From contig NW_004450585.1 of the NCBI RefSeq assembly GCF_000321225.1, positions 2,912,532-2,976,531 on the forward strand: DNA of 64,000 nucleotides, written 5' to 3'. Both the position numbers and the translations under genes were made by a program. Positions 32,851-44,817 of this stretch are shown here, piece after piece; the stretch's first letter is position 1; every line of letters starts with the position of its first letter. This DNA comes from Odobenus rosmarus divergens (taxonomy: Eukaryota; Chordata; Mammalia; Carnivora; Odobenidae). The notes beneath the pieces are model-generated. The model was not told the DNA's origin. It did no database searches and saw only the letters and a program-made list of their open reading frames with translations.

Positions 32851-34029
32851 TTTATTTATTTTTAATTTTTTAATTAACATATAATGTATTATTTGTTTCA
32901 GGGGTACAGGTCTGTGATTCATCAGTCTTACACAATTCACAGCGCTCACCATGATACTTACCCTCCCCAGTGTCCATCACCCAGCCACCCCATCCCTCCC
33001 ACCCCCCCTCCACTCCAGCAACCCTCAGTTTGTGTCCTGAGATTAATGGCTTAATGGTTTGTCTCCCTCTCTGGTTTCTTCTTGTTTCATCTTTCCCTCC
33101 CTTCCCCTATGATCCTGTCTTGTTTCTCAAATTCCTCATATCAGTGAGATCATATGATGCTTGTTTTTCTCTGATTGACTTATTTCACTTAGCATAATAC
33201 CCTCTAGTTCCATCCATGTCATTGCAAATGGCAAGATTTCTTTTTTTTTATGGCTGCATAATATTCCATTGTATATAGATACCACATCTTCTTTATCCAT
33301 TCATCTTTTGATAGAGATCTAGGCTCTTTCCATAGTTTGGCTATTGTGGACATTACTGCTATAAACATTGGGGTGCATGTGCCCCTTTGGATCACTGCAT
33401 CTGTATCTTTGGGGTAAATACCCAGTAGTGCAATTGCTGGGTCATAGGGTAGCTCTATTTTCAACTTTTTGAGGAACCCCATACTGTTTTCCAGAGTGGC
33501 TGCACCAGCTTGCATTCCCACCAACAGTGTAGGAGGGTTCCCCTTTCTCTGCATCCCACCAACATCTGTTGTTTCCTGACTCGTTAATTTTAGCCATTCT
33601 GACTGGTGTGAGGTGGTATCTCATTGAGGTTTTGATTTGGATTTCCCTGATGCCGAATGATGTTGAGCACTTTTTCATGTGTCTATTGGCCATTTGGATG
33701 TCTTTGCAGAAATGTCTGTTCATGTCTTCTGCCCATTTCTTGATTGGATTATTTGTTCTTTGGGTGTTGAGTTTGGTAAATTCTTTATAGATTTTGGATA
33801 CTAGCCCTTTATCTGATATGTCATTTGCAAATATCTTCTCCCATTTTGTCTGTTGTCTTTTGGTTTTGTTGAATGTTTCCTTTGCTGTGCAAAAGTTTTT
33901 TATCTAGATGAAGTCCCAATAGTTCATTTTTGCCCTTGCTTCCCTTGCCTTTGGCGATGTTTCTAGGAAGAAGTTGCTGGGGCTGAGGTCGGAGAGGTTG
34001 CTGCCTGTGTTCTCAAGGATTTTGATGGT
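32851..34029 (-). mobile_element. 5'-truncated carnivore-type L1 (LINE-1)
   Basis: On the minus strand it holds the last part of ORF2 and a carnivore-type 3' UTR (the CACCCAGCCACCCCATCCC text at 32980), ending in an A/T tail at 32851. Broken ORF2 frames at 33219-33723 show typical C-terminal signatures: [49 protein letters not shown]. The frame shifts near 33440-33560, so no functional protein can be made, and the reverse-transcriptase core is absent. GGTAAATTTA flanks it at 32841-32850 and 34030-34039 as the target duplication. At 1.18 kb, this is a dead insertion. Confidence 0.92.
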
Positions 34030-34039
34030 GGTAAATTTA

Positions 34040-34529
34040 AATTCCAGGCCCCTAAGCAAATTTCAGATTTAGAGGTGATTGTGTGAAAGAAACAAAGAGA
34101 GGCTGGCAACACAATAGTTGAATATGAGGAAGAAAAATAATCCTCTGTAACATTTTGCCCAGAGCCCACTAGGCTGTAACTTCCTGCTCCAGGCATCTTC
34201 CTCCTCCTCCTCACCAGGCTACAGCTGGAGGGAGGATGCTTGCTTTTAATGGAGAGTTGGCTTCCTTTTGATTCAGCTGTTTGGATTCCTTGAACTAAAT
34301 CAGAGGTGCCAATCAAAGCTCTACCCTATCCTCTCTGGTTAGGATCCTTTCACTTCTGTATGGCCTTTAATAGCGGTGAAATAAGTCATCTCTGTCTAAG
34401 CCACAGTGGAGTTGGCCTGAGCAAAGCTGGACTGTTTGCTTAAAAGCGGGTATGGGTGGGAGAAACAAATCTGAGCCTACTGCTGCTGCATTTGAGGTTT
34501 TGTTTGTTTTTTTATTAGGTTTTTTTTTA
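34040..34529. other. Intergenic DNA
   Basis: No gene or clear repeat is visible; the 117-codon minus frame here is not recognised. Confidence 0.4.
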
Positions 34530-34729
34530 ATTAATTAATTTTTTAAAAAGATTTTATTTATTTATTTGAGAGAGAGAGAGAGCACGAGCGGAGGGGAGAG
34601 GCAGAGGGAGAGGGAGAAGCAGGCTCCCCGCTGAGCACAGAGCCCCACTAGGGGCTCTATCCCAAAGTCCCGGGATCATGACCTGAGCCAAAGGCAGATA
34701 CTTAACCGACTGAGCCACCCAGGTGCCCC
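34530..34729 (-). mobile_element. SINEC copy (-)
   Basis: It runs from AT-rich tail plus TTAAAAAGATTTTATTTATTT to reversed head CCACCCAGGTGCCCC. A short GGTTTTTTA repeat on both sides is compatible with a target duplication. Confidence 0.88.
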
Positions 34730-35342
34730 TGGTTTTTTAGTTTTTATTTTAAAAATCTTAACAGGTGAAAAAATGGAACAAATTGTTTAAGATTCCAAAT
34801 TTGGATTCTAGTTTGGTTTAATAAACCAAATGCTTCTGACTAATGTGGAAATTAAGCAAGAATCTTTAAAAAGAACCAGTGAGATTTTGCTCATAAAAAC
34901 AATAACAACAGCAAAAGCAGGAAACTGCTCTTTTCTATAAGTAGGGGCTGCTCCATGAATGGAAAAGGGAAAATCCCAGGGAAGTAGTATCAAGAGGGAA
35001 GAAACCAGCAGATGCACTGGCAAAGCCCGGAAGAGAATGAGATTCATGTGTGCTCACTGATTCTTGGCGTCTGTCCTGCCCTTGAGTTCGTTTCTGTTAT
35101 TCGCAGCTAAAATTGTCTTCACTAATATTATAAATAATATGAAAAGCTAGAAAGCCTTAAAAGTGTAATTCATGACATACCTTCTGTAGAGAGAAGTGTA
35201 TTGGAAACACTCAAATGCCAAGATCTGATTTGTTTGTCTTTCAAGGCTGAACAATGAATGTCCTCATGGGGTTGAAAGAGTTGCTACTATATAGCATTTC
35301 TCAGGCCAGTCCTCCACACCCAGAGGGGTATGACAGTAATCT
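34730..35342. other. Intergenic DNA
   Basis: No gene or repeat was recognised. Confidence 0.4.
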
Positions 35343-35548
35343 TTTTTTTTTTTTTTTAAGATTTTTGCAATTTATTTACTTGAGAGAGATCATGAGCCAG
35401 AGGGGGTGGGAGGGGCGAACAGCAGGAGAGGGAGAAGCAGACTCCCCGCCGAGCAGGGAGCCCAACGTGGGGGCTCGATCCCAGGACCCTGGGATCGTGA
35501 CCTGAGCCGAAGGCAGACGCTTAACTGACTGAGCCACCCAGGCACCCC
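35343..35548 (-). mobile_element. SINEC copy (-)
   Basis: It runs from a T-run to reversed head CCACCCAGGCACCCC. Target duplication TGACAGTAATCT on the left appears as TGAAAGTAATCT on the right with one mismatch. Confidence 0.9.
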
Positions 35549-36807
35549 TGGAATGAAAGTAATCTAATAGTAGGAAGAGGTCACAGAGTTACTGCAGGAA
35601 GGCAGGATCCCGTCAGGGTGAAAGAAAGTGCTTGCCTCCCTTAACCCATTGTTACCTTTGACTCAGGGAGTTGATCATTTGCATGTAACAGAATATTGGG
35701 GCATTTTAGGAAGGCCTTGTGGGACAGGATAATGACAGGAAGATGTCATCCCTACTCGACTTCTTATCCTGACAGCCCCTCCCAACTCCGTAAGATGCTC
35801 AAAAGAAACTAGAATTAGTGAATGGAAGGACAGAGAAATCAAGAATTTAGAATAACTTGAAAAAACAACCCACCAAGGTATATTGACATAGGTAAAATAT
35901 AAAGGAATATCTCTTCTCGAAGTTGCTTCAACAGGTAAACAGAGAAGAGGTATGAAGGCGTGTGTACCGCAGGCCCCTGACACTGATATGAAGAAGGAAA
36001 GAGAATGAGTGGCTGAAAATAATATGGAACTGCTGCAGTTGGATTGTGAGGCACGTAAGAATATGTGACTTGAGGAAATAAACATGGAGAGGGCAGGATG
36101 TGAATGTCCTGACTTGTTCAATTTAGACACTGCATACATATATTGTTTTGTTTTCTCTTTGATGCCCTAGAAATAAAAATTGAAAATTTCCTTCAGCATC
36201 CAGGAGATTTAGAGAGTCAATCCTTTCTGCCATCAAGGAAGGAAAAATTAGTTTTAAGGTTTTAAGATTTCATCTCTGGGCATAATGGGCCTTCACAGCT
36301 CATTGTGAAAAAATACAAGAGGAAGGACAGGGTCTGGGGAAAGAAGCAGAGTGGCACAGAGAGGCTGAGACAAGAAGGAACTTCTTCAGCCTGGACTGAG
36401 GTTCCCTGGGAATAGGGAGGAGAAGGGGCTCAGAGTATCTGGAGTCTCTGGCTTCTGGCATGGGTGCCAGGTGAGCCAGTGGAGGTGAGCTCCTCAGTAG
36501 CAGAATTGCCAGCCTCCTGGAAGATGCCCACTTCCTACTGCAGGCAAGCAAGCGAAGAGATTAAGAGATGACGTCAGGCTTGATTAATGAAGATGCCTGC
36601 AGCAACCATTTGACCAAAGGGCTGCCAGAGGTCTTCTTTCCGCAGATACCATGAATGCCTTCTGGGTTCTGATGAAGCTCTGGGATGGGATTAGTAGTCC
36701 CAAATGAATGACCCAAGTAGAATTGATCTCCACTGAGATAGGCCCTATGGACGAACATGGATTGAATTCATGAAAATTAAGTGATATTTCCTTCATGCTT
36801 GAGGCCA
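35549..36807. other. Intergenic DNA
   Basis: The longest open frame of the window (154 codons, minus strand, 35675-36139) lies here. Its product has no domain or family I recognise, and I judge it a chance frame. No repeats were recognised. Confidence 0.45.
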
Positions 36808-36822
36808 TGGACTGGGTTTCTT

Positions 36823-37037
36823 TTTCTTTTCTTTCTTTCTTTTTTTCTTAAGATTTCATTTATTTATTTGACAGAGAGAGACACAGCGAGAGAGAGAACA
36901 CAAGCAGGGAGAGTGGGAGAGGGAGAAGCAGGCTCTCCACTGAGCAGGGAGCCCGATGTGGGGCTTCATCCCAGGACCCTGGGATCATGACCTGAGCAGA
37001 ATGCAGATGCTTAATGACTGAGCCACCCAGACGCCCC
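36823..37037 (-). mobile_element. Young SINEC copy (-), perfect 15-bp target duplication
   Basis: It runs from a (CTTT)-rich tail to reversed head CCACCCAGACGCCCC. TGGACTGGGTTTCTT occurs exactly at 36808-36822 and 37039-37053. Confidence 0.95.
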
Positions 37038-37053
37038 GTGGACTGGGTTTCTT

Positions 37054-37849
37054 ACAGCTACGTAGTTTTACCCAATATTGGCTTTTGCCCAAACACTAAC
37101 AATGCATCTGGGCTTGTTTTCTGTGAAGGTAATTCAGGTGTATCCTTCTCCACGAAGGGTATATATTTTTTCCTTTTGTGACTCAACATCTGCGCCTTTT
37201 CTTTGGTCTTATGGAATCTAGCAGAAATGCTAAAAATGAATAAGATTATCCTAGATTTAGGAGGTTCCTAGATTTAGGAGGGAAGTACTTCCTACCCATC
37301 AGCCTTTAATTCTGGTTTAAAAGGATTAGTCTTTATATATGATGAGGATTTATTTGGATAGGGTCACGCTTCAGTGCATGGGTCACAAACTTCACGTATC
37401 TCTCCTTCTAAGTCGACTGGATACAGGCAACTCAGATTCACATAAGTAACTGATCTGCTTTGCATAAATGGAAGATTGGAATTTGAAGAAAAAAGTTTTC
37501 GGCTGAGGTCATTCATGGCTAAAGTCATATCAAAGCCCCATTTTCTCTTTTTTGTGTGTGTTAATTCTCAGATAAAAGGCCTAGGGTGTGGAGTAGTAAA
37601 GTCTTAACTCTCTGATGATAATTTAGGGGTCTTGCCTTGAGAAAAATTTCTGTGAAGTAGAAGCCGCAGAGGGCAGATTTGGATTTGATTTGGGCAAGTG
37701 CTGTGAGGCGCTGAAAGCTTTGCAAAGGGAATGTGAATTCCAAGGCGGAAACCAGCACTGTCAGAGACATGTGGTTCCGTTTGTAAAATTTATTGGATCA
37801 GATGTGGAAGGCGAAGGGATGAAAGGGTACCAATTTCATTTAAAAAGTT
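37054..37849. other. Intergenic DNA
   Basis: A 17-bp tandem duplication (TCCTAGATTTAGGAGG twice) lies at about 37249-37281. Nothing else was recognised. Confidence 0.45.
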
Positions 37850-38600
37850 ATTTTTCCTAATGATAAAAGCACTCATTACATGCTCAATTGATGAAAGTGG
37901 AAAATAAAATATAGAGAAGAAAACAAACTTAGTTTTATCCAGAAATAACTATTATAAGCATTTTGGTGCATTTTTATACATTCTCTCTCTCTCTCTTTTT
38001 CCTATCTTCCAAGATATGTGCTGGAAATATACTGTAGATACTGTTTGTATCCTGTCTTATTCACTCAATAATAAATCATTAGCCTTCTCTTATGTCCTTA
38101 AAAATTATTCCCAAACATCATTTTGAATGACTGATAATTCATCAGAAATGTATAACATAACTTAACCATTCTGCCTTTTTAGGGATAATTTTATGGTGAA
38201 GATCATTGCACAGAAGCCTTCGACCTACTTCAGTTATTTCCTCATGACAGATTCATAGATGTGGAATTATTTGGGGAGACAGAAGATACAAACTACCTCT
38301 GGCTCTCAATTTATATTATGAAATTGTTTTCTAGAAAAGTTGTATCAGTTTATGCAAGAATGCCCATTTTATGATACCTTGAATGTCCTGTATAGTATCT
38401 TCTAAAACTCTGTAATTTGAAATGCTGAAAAAATTGCAGTTGTTTGAATTTGCACCTCTTTGCTTATGAATGAGCTTGAACATATTTCATATGTTTAGTA
38501 ATCACATACATTTCTTCTTCTGTAAATATGTCTTTTACTTGCTTTTCTACTGGGGGTTTTAGTGTTTTTCTTAACATACATATTGAAGACAGCAATCTTT
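37850..38600 (-). repeat. Old L1 (L1M-type) fragment
   Basis: Antisense L1 text: AAATAACTATTATAAGCATT, GTATCCTGTCTTATTCACTC, ATTCATCAGAAATGTATAAC, GAATGAGCTTGAACATATTTC. A (TC)n stretch is at 37982-37997. Confidence 0.6.
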
Positions 38601-38689
38601 TGTTATGAGTTGTATGGTATACATGTATTTCTATACTAAGACTACTAACTCTCATTGTTGAAATCTGGTTTTGTCTCATGTATATATCC

Positions 38690-38965
38690 TCCTCTGAAGT
38701 TCTAATCAATTCTTCAAGGGCCCGGTCAAATCTTATTTCCTCTTAGAAGCCTACCAACATCCCTGAGGTAAAATGAAGCTTCTCCCCTTCCATGCCACCA
38801 CCATATTTGGTTTTGTTACTCTATAGCACTTGTTTCCATCTGTTTTAGGAGGAAGTCTCCCTCTTTGGAAAGCAACCATTCTGTTTTAATCATTTTGATA
38901 TGCCTTACAGTACTCACACAAACCTCTGCACAAAGCAAGCATCTGATAAACTTGTTGTGTTAAGT
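38690..38965 (+). repeat. L2 3' fragment
   Basis: Sense L2 order: TTCTTCAAGGGCCCGGTCAA, TTCCTCTTAGAAGCCTACC, TTTGGTTTTGTTACTCTATAG and GGAAAGCAACCATTCTGTTTT. Confidence 0.65.
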
Positions 38966-40329
38966 GAAGTGAAATCAAAACCATTATAGCTTAACTTTCA
39001 AAATAATAGATCCTTATCATCCTGTGATTACAAGGGCAGGAGCCTTGACAAAATCAACTACGGTCCTGATGAGCTAAGAAAAACAACTCATCATGAATTT
39101 TTCTCTCAGAACCCAAGCATAGGCTGGAGGAATTTATGACTCTAGAGCAGTTTGGTTGAAGTTAGTCACTCATATAAGCTTTTTCTAAACTATAACCATG
39201 AGGTCGTATAGTTAAATATTATTGGGAAAAATAGATCCTAAAAACCACTCTAGGTGACACAGTTATAAAAAAGCGAAATAGAAGCTAGACAGGCACACTT
39301 AATCACAACTTCTAATGGGTTTAGAAATATGAAAACAATGACCAAAACAACAAAATATCCAAGAATGCAGAGTTAAAATGTCCAGGAGTGATTCTGAGCG
39401 GTATAATTTTGTTTTATTGGTACCCAGGGCCCTTAAGGATATAGAAGAGAGCTATAAACATAACCAAGAAGTACTACAGTATATGGTGTAGTGGCAGACT
39501 ATTCACCAGGAATACTGATATAAGAGACTAACTTTAATTTTAAAATTCAAACCCTCAATTTGCTTCTAGAAGCAAGAATTACCTTTTTTTATTTATTATT
39601 TTTTTTTTAGAAAAATTCATATGAATATAGGTCTAAAAGATAGGCCACAACTGGAACCCGAGAGTAGTGTTAAAGTGCCAATTAATAGCGGGATTACTTG
39701 TGCCTCAGTCTCTTTGGCTCATCTGGGGTCTGGGTGTGCTCACTCCTCCGGGCTTACAGACCCTATCCCCCAACACCGACACCATTGCTTAGGGGGTAAT
39801 GATTTCAGAATAAGCAGATCCTCCAGAACCTTAAGAAAGAAGAAAACCTTAAGAAAGAAGGAAAACCTTCACATAGGATGTGCTATTTTTTTTTTTAAGC
39901 CTTGAATTTCAAAGTATACGATCCAGGTGTGAAGCAGAAGAGGGCTGGAGCAGGCAACTAAATTGTTCTGCCCCCAAGATAGGAGAGTTCTCCTCTTGAG
40001 TCGCAGAGACTGAAGAGAAGTAGAGTTACGTGCAGCGCTCTGCCTCTCCAAGCCCTCCCTCCTTCCTTTCCCAAGAACAAACTTTTTTGTCTACGATATG
40101 GCAGAGAACACAAGGGGAGCTTGTCCCCATTACTTTTGGGAGATTCCAGTGTAAAGGGACTTTGTCCCAGCAAATGTTCCCAGGGCCAGCAGGCATGGCA
40201 AGTCTCACCGACATGTTGGTGAAGGGATACGGGGCCCATGTGAATGCTCACTAATAATGTTCTTATCTTTTATAATAACATTATGACCAGAAGTTTAAGA
40301 CTACACTGGAGTAATAGACAAATTGAATT
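38966..40329. other. Intergenic DNA
   Basis: A tandem duplication of an 18-19 base unit (ACCTTAAGAAAGAAG) is at about 39829-39868. No gene or other repeat was recognised. Confidence 0.4.
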
Positions 40330-40720
40330 TTAGAACTGGAATGTACTGTAATGATGCCCTAGTCAAACTCTCAGCATTGTACTGATGAGGTGGTCTGAGC
40401 AGAAAGTTTAATTATTATTATTATTATTTAAAGATTTTATTTATCTATTTGACAGAGAGATAGCGAGAGCAGGAACACAAGCAGGGGGCGTGGGAGAGGG
40501 GGAGGGAGAGGGAGAGGGAGAAGCAGGCTTCCCTCGGAGCAGAGAGCCCGATGCAGGGCTCCATCCCAGGACCCTGGGACCATGACCTGAGCCAAATGCA
40601 GACGCTTAACGACTGAGCCACCCAGGCGCCCCCAGAAAGTTTAATTATTTACCAGAGTAACCCAGCTCTTTGGAGGCAGAGTCTGGACTAGATTCCAAGC
40701 CTCCCAGTGCCCTTGCTCCT
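40330..40720 (-). repeat. MIR-like repeat split by a SINE
   Basis: The right part reads ACCAGAGTAACCCAGCTCTT and GGAGGCAGAGTCTGGACTAG, typical of an antisense MIR 5' half. The left part ends in the target of the SINE at 40417. Confidence 0.5.
40417..40632 (-). mobile_element. Young SINEC copy (-), perfect 17-bp target duplication
   Basis: It runs from a (TTA)n tail to reversed head CCACCCAGGCGCC. CAGAAAGTTTAATTATT occurs exactly at 40400-40416 and 40633-40649. The GA-rich part carries tandem GGGAGA units. Confidence 0.95.
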
Positions 40721-41239
40721 GCTCTCCAGGACCCAACTCCCCATCCCCACAGGGTTTGTACTCTTCATCTCAAGCATTTCTTTGATGGTCTCACAATCTG
40801 TAGTTTTTCACATAATTAAAAATTTTTTTTTTAGTAAGGCACATGTATAAACGAGGTTATTTTTAAAAAGAAACAAAACCCATGGAAGGACCAGGAAAAA
40901 GTAACAAGCTCTGGTCCTTTCTTCTATCCTACTCTACACGTGCAACTATGTTAACTCTTGTCTCTCCTGTTCCTCTGGTATTCCTTTTGGTCTTTAACTC
41001 AAAATAAAATACTGATGTGCTTATTGCTTATCGATGTCAGATTTTTGCTTGTGGATTTGGTAGAAGAGAATTGAGTTCATTCTAGTCCCACAACTCACAC
41101 CATTACCATCTTTTATTACCACTGATTCTCTTGACCTTTCTGGGCAGAGTACTGTGGATGTGACTTACTCTGTTTATCCCAGACTTGGGTAGAGTGTTGT
41201 TATACATCTTTTGTCTTTATTATTTTCTAAAGTACGTTA

Positions 41240-41920
41240 TTTGATATGGAATTACATGTAGATTGTGTGCTTCATGCAGTTTTAGCGCATGTGTCTCGGA
41301 TGCTTAATAATCCATTGTTCAGTTTTGCTTGTTTTTGAGCTCGAAAACACCCATAGCAGTATATCGTAAGTGGTCAAGACGTCTTGAACTTGCTGTCTTT
41401 ACTCGGTATTGTATTTCCAAGAGTTATCAATTGTGTTGCATTTTTCTGAGTTCATTTAACATCTTTGTGATATTCCATTATGTGAATGTACTGCAATTTA
41501 TGCATCCATGCTGCTGCTGTCTCAGTGGACATTTGTTTTTTTTTCCTTTTCCTCCCTACCTCCTGAGGAGCATTCTTGTGTCTCCTGGTGGGCATATGCC
41601 CAGAGCTTCTCTTAGGTGCCTAGTCAGGAGTGAGAATACTGGGTCACCTGCCATAACAATGTTCAGCTTTTAGACATATTGCCAAATTGGTCGGCCTGCT
41701 CACCAGTGATACATGTTTCCATTGATCTGACAGCTCTCCACATCACTGTGAAGTGGCATGCTAATGAGTTTGAACATTTTGTATGTTTTATTGGCCATTA
41801 ATTTTATTCTTCTATGAAAAGCCTGTGTACATCTTTTGTTGATTTTTCTGTTTTATTGTCTTTTCCGTATTGATTTGTAGGAGTCATTCATGTATTATGA
41901 ATACTGCTCTTAGGTTTGTA
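41240..41920 (-). repeat. Old L1 fragment
   Basis: Antisense L1 text in order: GATATTCCATTATGTGAATG, CTCTTAGGTGCCTAGTCAGG, CATATTGCCAAATTGG, AAGTGGCATGCTAATGAG and TTGAACATTTTGTATG. Confidence 0.6.
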
Positions 41921-42924
41921 TGGGGTATAATAAGTCAGGGTACTGTCAGGAAAAGAAATCACACCAATTATTTGAATAGGGAAAATTTAACATAAAGAAG
42001 TATAAAGTAGTAGAAGGTAGTTATCTCCTAGAAGTGAGAGATGACGGTAAGAGGTCTAGAAGTGCTTAGCTCCCCAACCTCTCAACTGCTAAGGCTGAGA
42101 TTCAGACCTCTTCAAGGAGGGCAGGGCTTCTTCGAGAGCCTTCCGGTGGTGAAGGAACCTATGAGAAGGTGTGGCTAGTCTGTTAGAAGTACCTGTCAGT
42201 GCAGAAGGTGTGGGCATCCTAGGTTTGGTGTCTAGAAGCGGTTCACCCTTGCTGGAGGGCAAGGTAGGTGAGAGCTGGTCTGTGGAAGTAACCAACCATT
42301 GCAGATGGGGGTGGGGTCGGGGTGGGGGGGTTGGCAGGAGGAAGGGCAGAAGTTGTGTCTTATCACTTGATCAGATTCAGATTAAACATTGTTGGCATCA
42401 TAGGTGATACTATACACTGCTAATCTGACCACATGAGGAGGCAACTAATGACAGGTTAGTTCTTGCTATCTTCTAGAAATCTCCATGATAAACCCACATG
42501 TTCCCATTTGCTATTAAATGATGTGTGGGATGAAATTTTTCACTCTGAGAATGTATTCTTCCTCGACAACCTTTCATGTAATGGTTCTCGTAATTTTTGC
42601 CCTGATCAGATAATATATTGGGAATTAAAAAATGATGATTATTTGAGTTCTATCCAACTGCATTTATTAACCTGCATTCTCCTGTGAAGAGGTACTTTCT
42701 TTTCACTTTCCCCCTTTTCTTATGACAGAAAGCAGGCAAACACTCAAAGGCTGATTGGATAATGTCAAAAAGCTACAGAAGTCAGCCAGAAGAAATTCCC
42801 ATGGGCCAAATTTGGGACAATTTGAGCACCAGAAAGAATGATGGTATAACTAATTATAATGTATTCAATAAATAAAATCCATAAGTCTATAGTGATATAA
42901 AGAGCACAGAAAGAAGTCTTTCAG
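41921..42924. other. Possible ancient repeat, plus G-rich run
   Basis: The start (AGTCAGGGTACTGTCAGGAA, GAATAGGGAAAATTTAACAT) looks like an old interspersed repeat I cannot name. A G-quadruplex motif lies at 42307-42330. There is no gene. Confidence 0.4.
42307..42330 (+). repeat. G-quadruplex motif
   Basis: G-runs of about 5, 4, 4 and 7 are separated by T, TC and T, the strongest such pattern outside SINEs together with 12295. Confidence 0.75.
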
Positions 42925-43369
42925 CTATTGAGTTTAAACCATTTACACTTTTAGTTATGATTATTGATATATTTGGATTTATCTTTACATCTTACTTTTG
43001 GACATCTCTTTTTGTTCCACTTTTTCTGTGCTTCTAGTTTTATGTTTGTTTGTTTTACAGAGATTGATTTTAGTTGTTAAGATTCATTTATTTTTGCTTT
43101 TTCCTTATTCCATTTTCCCCTCCACATATTCCGAATTTATACACTGTTTTTATTCATTTAGTGTTTGTCTCTGAAAAATTACCATTTATATTTCTCAAGA
43201 TAAAAACAATGTGCCTCCTTAACTGGACACACAAAGACCTTAGAACACCAACTCCCATTACCCCACTGTCTAGTGTACTATTATAGTCCAGCATTTTAGT
43301 TCTGTTCTTTTTTTTTTAAAAAGCATTTAAAATTAGAAACTATCATTATTGCTATTATTATTATTATTA

Positions 43370-43562
43370 TTATTTTAAAGATTTTATTTATTCGTTTGAG
43401 ACAGAGAGAGAGAGAGCATGAGTAGGGGGAGAGGCAGAGGGAGAGGGAGAAGCAGACTTGCCACCAAGCCAGGAGCCAGACATGGGGCTTAATCCCAGGA
43501 CCCTGGGATCATGACCTGAGCCAAAGGCAGATGCTTAACCATCTGAGCCACCCAGGCACCCC
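43370..43562 (-). mobile_element. SINEC copy (-) inside old L1
   Basis: It runs from a (TTA)n tail to reversed head CCACCCAGGCACCCC. The flank TCATTATT recurs on both sides, but the target itself is a TTA repeat, so its limits are vague. Confidence 0.88.
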
Positions 43563-43775
43563 GTCATCATTATTATTTTATAGAGAAAATTTTTGTTTGG
43601 ATTTTTATTTATGTTTTTAATTTACCATTCTTTCCAGAATCTTAGACCCGTCTGCTAGGACCATTTTCCTTCTTCCTAAATTACATCCTCCAGTAGCTCC
43701 TTTAGTGATGATTTCTTAGTGGGAAATTCTCAGATTTTGTTTATTCACAAATGTGTTTATTTTACTTCCATTCTT

Positions 43776-43945
43776 ATTTATTTATTTACTTGCGGGGGCG
43801 TAGCGGGGAGGGGGAGGAAGAGGGACAAGCAGACTCACCCTGAGCGTGGAGCCCAGGGCTGGGCTGGATCCCACAACCCTGAGATCATGACCTGAGCCGA
43901 AATCGAGAATGGGACACTGAACTGACTGAGCCACCCAGGTGCCCC
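43776..43945 (-). mobile_element. SINEC copy (-) inside old L1
   Basis: It runs from a (TTTA)n tail to reversed head CCACCCAGGTGCCCC. Target duplication TACTTCCATTCT on the left is TACTTGCATTCT on the right. Confidence 0.88.
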
Positions 43946-44380
43946 TACTTGCATTCTGAAAGAAATAGTTTTGCTAGGTACCAATTTCAAGGTTGGTTAT
44001 TTTCTCTCACCACTTTGATGATATTATTCCACTGTCCTCAGAATCCACTGTTGCTATTGAGAAGTGTGGGTCATTCTAATTGCGTTCCTTTGTTTTCTTT
44101 TTTATTTTATTTATTTATTTATTTTTAAGATCTTCTCTTTGTTTTTGGTGTTCTGTAATTCTACTACCAGGTGCCTAAGTGTGAGTTTCTTTTTGTTTGT
44201 ACTGCTTGTGTGCAGTTCTTGAATCTGTAGATTCATGTTTTTAATCAATTTTGGAAATGTTTTAGTTATTCACTTGCTAAACATTTCTTCTTCTCTATTA
44301 GGTCTATTCTCTTCTTCTAAGACTCTCATTTTATTTCTATTAAACTCTTTCAGTTCACTCTCCCAATTCTTTAATGTCCT

Positions 44381-44817
44381 TGTATTAGTCAAGGTTCTCT
44401 AGAGAAACAGAACCCGTAAGAGGTGCATGTGCATGTGCGCACGCACACACACACACATCTCAGGGAGAGACGAGAGAGAGAGAGAGAGAGAGAGTGAAAG
44501 CTTGGCAAGTCCAAAATCTGTAGGGTGGGTTAATAGGCTGGAGACCCAGGGAAGAGTTGCATTTGGGAGTCCAGAGGCAGTCTGCTGGCTGAATCACCTC
44601 TTCACCAGGGAGGTCAGTCTTTTTTCTATCAAGACCTTCAACTGTTTGGATGAAACCGACCCACATTATGGATGATAACCTGCTTTATTAAAAGTCTACT
44701 GATATAAATGTTAATCTCACCTAAAAACTACTTTCACAGAAACATCTAAAATAATGTCTGACCAAATATCTGGGTACCATAGCCCAGCCAAGTTGACACA
44801 AAAAATTAACCATTATA
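44381..44817 (-). repeat. MLT2/ERVL-like solo LTR with 5-bp target duplication
   Basis: On the + strand it reads from TGTATTAGTCAAGGTTCTCT to AAGTTGACACA..TTAACCATTATA, the reversed form of an old ERVL LTR, about 437 bp. GTCCT flanks it at 44376-44380 and 44818-44822. It carries (CA)n and (GA)n tracts (44441-44492). There is no internal viral region. Confidence 0.75.

Noticed and set aside
33219..33723. Two overlapping L1 ORF2 frames as a possible gene
   Set aside because: They are frameshifted pieces of the C-terminal end in a 5'-truncated L1; no catalytic core is present.
35675..36139. 154-codon open frame on the minus strand, the longest in the window
   Set aside because: The product has no recognisable domain, no CpG island or splice context, and no gene is expected here; it looks like a chance frame.
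44427..44675. Open frame in the (CA)n/(GA)n region
   Set aside because: It lies inside an old solo LTR with microsatellites; it is not coding.
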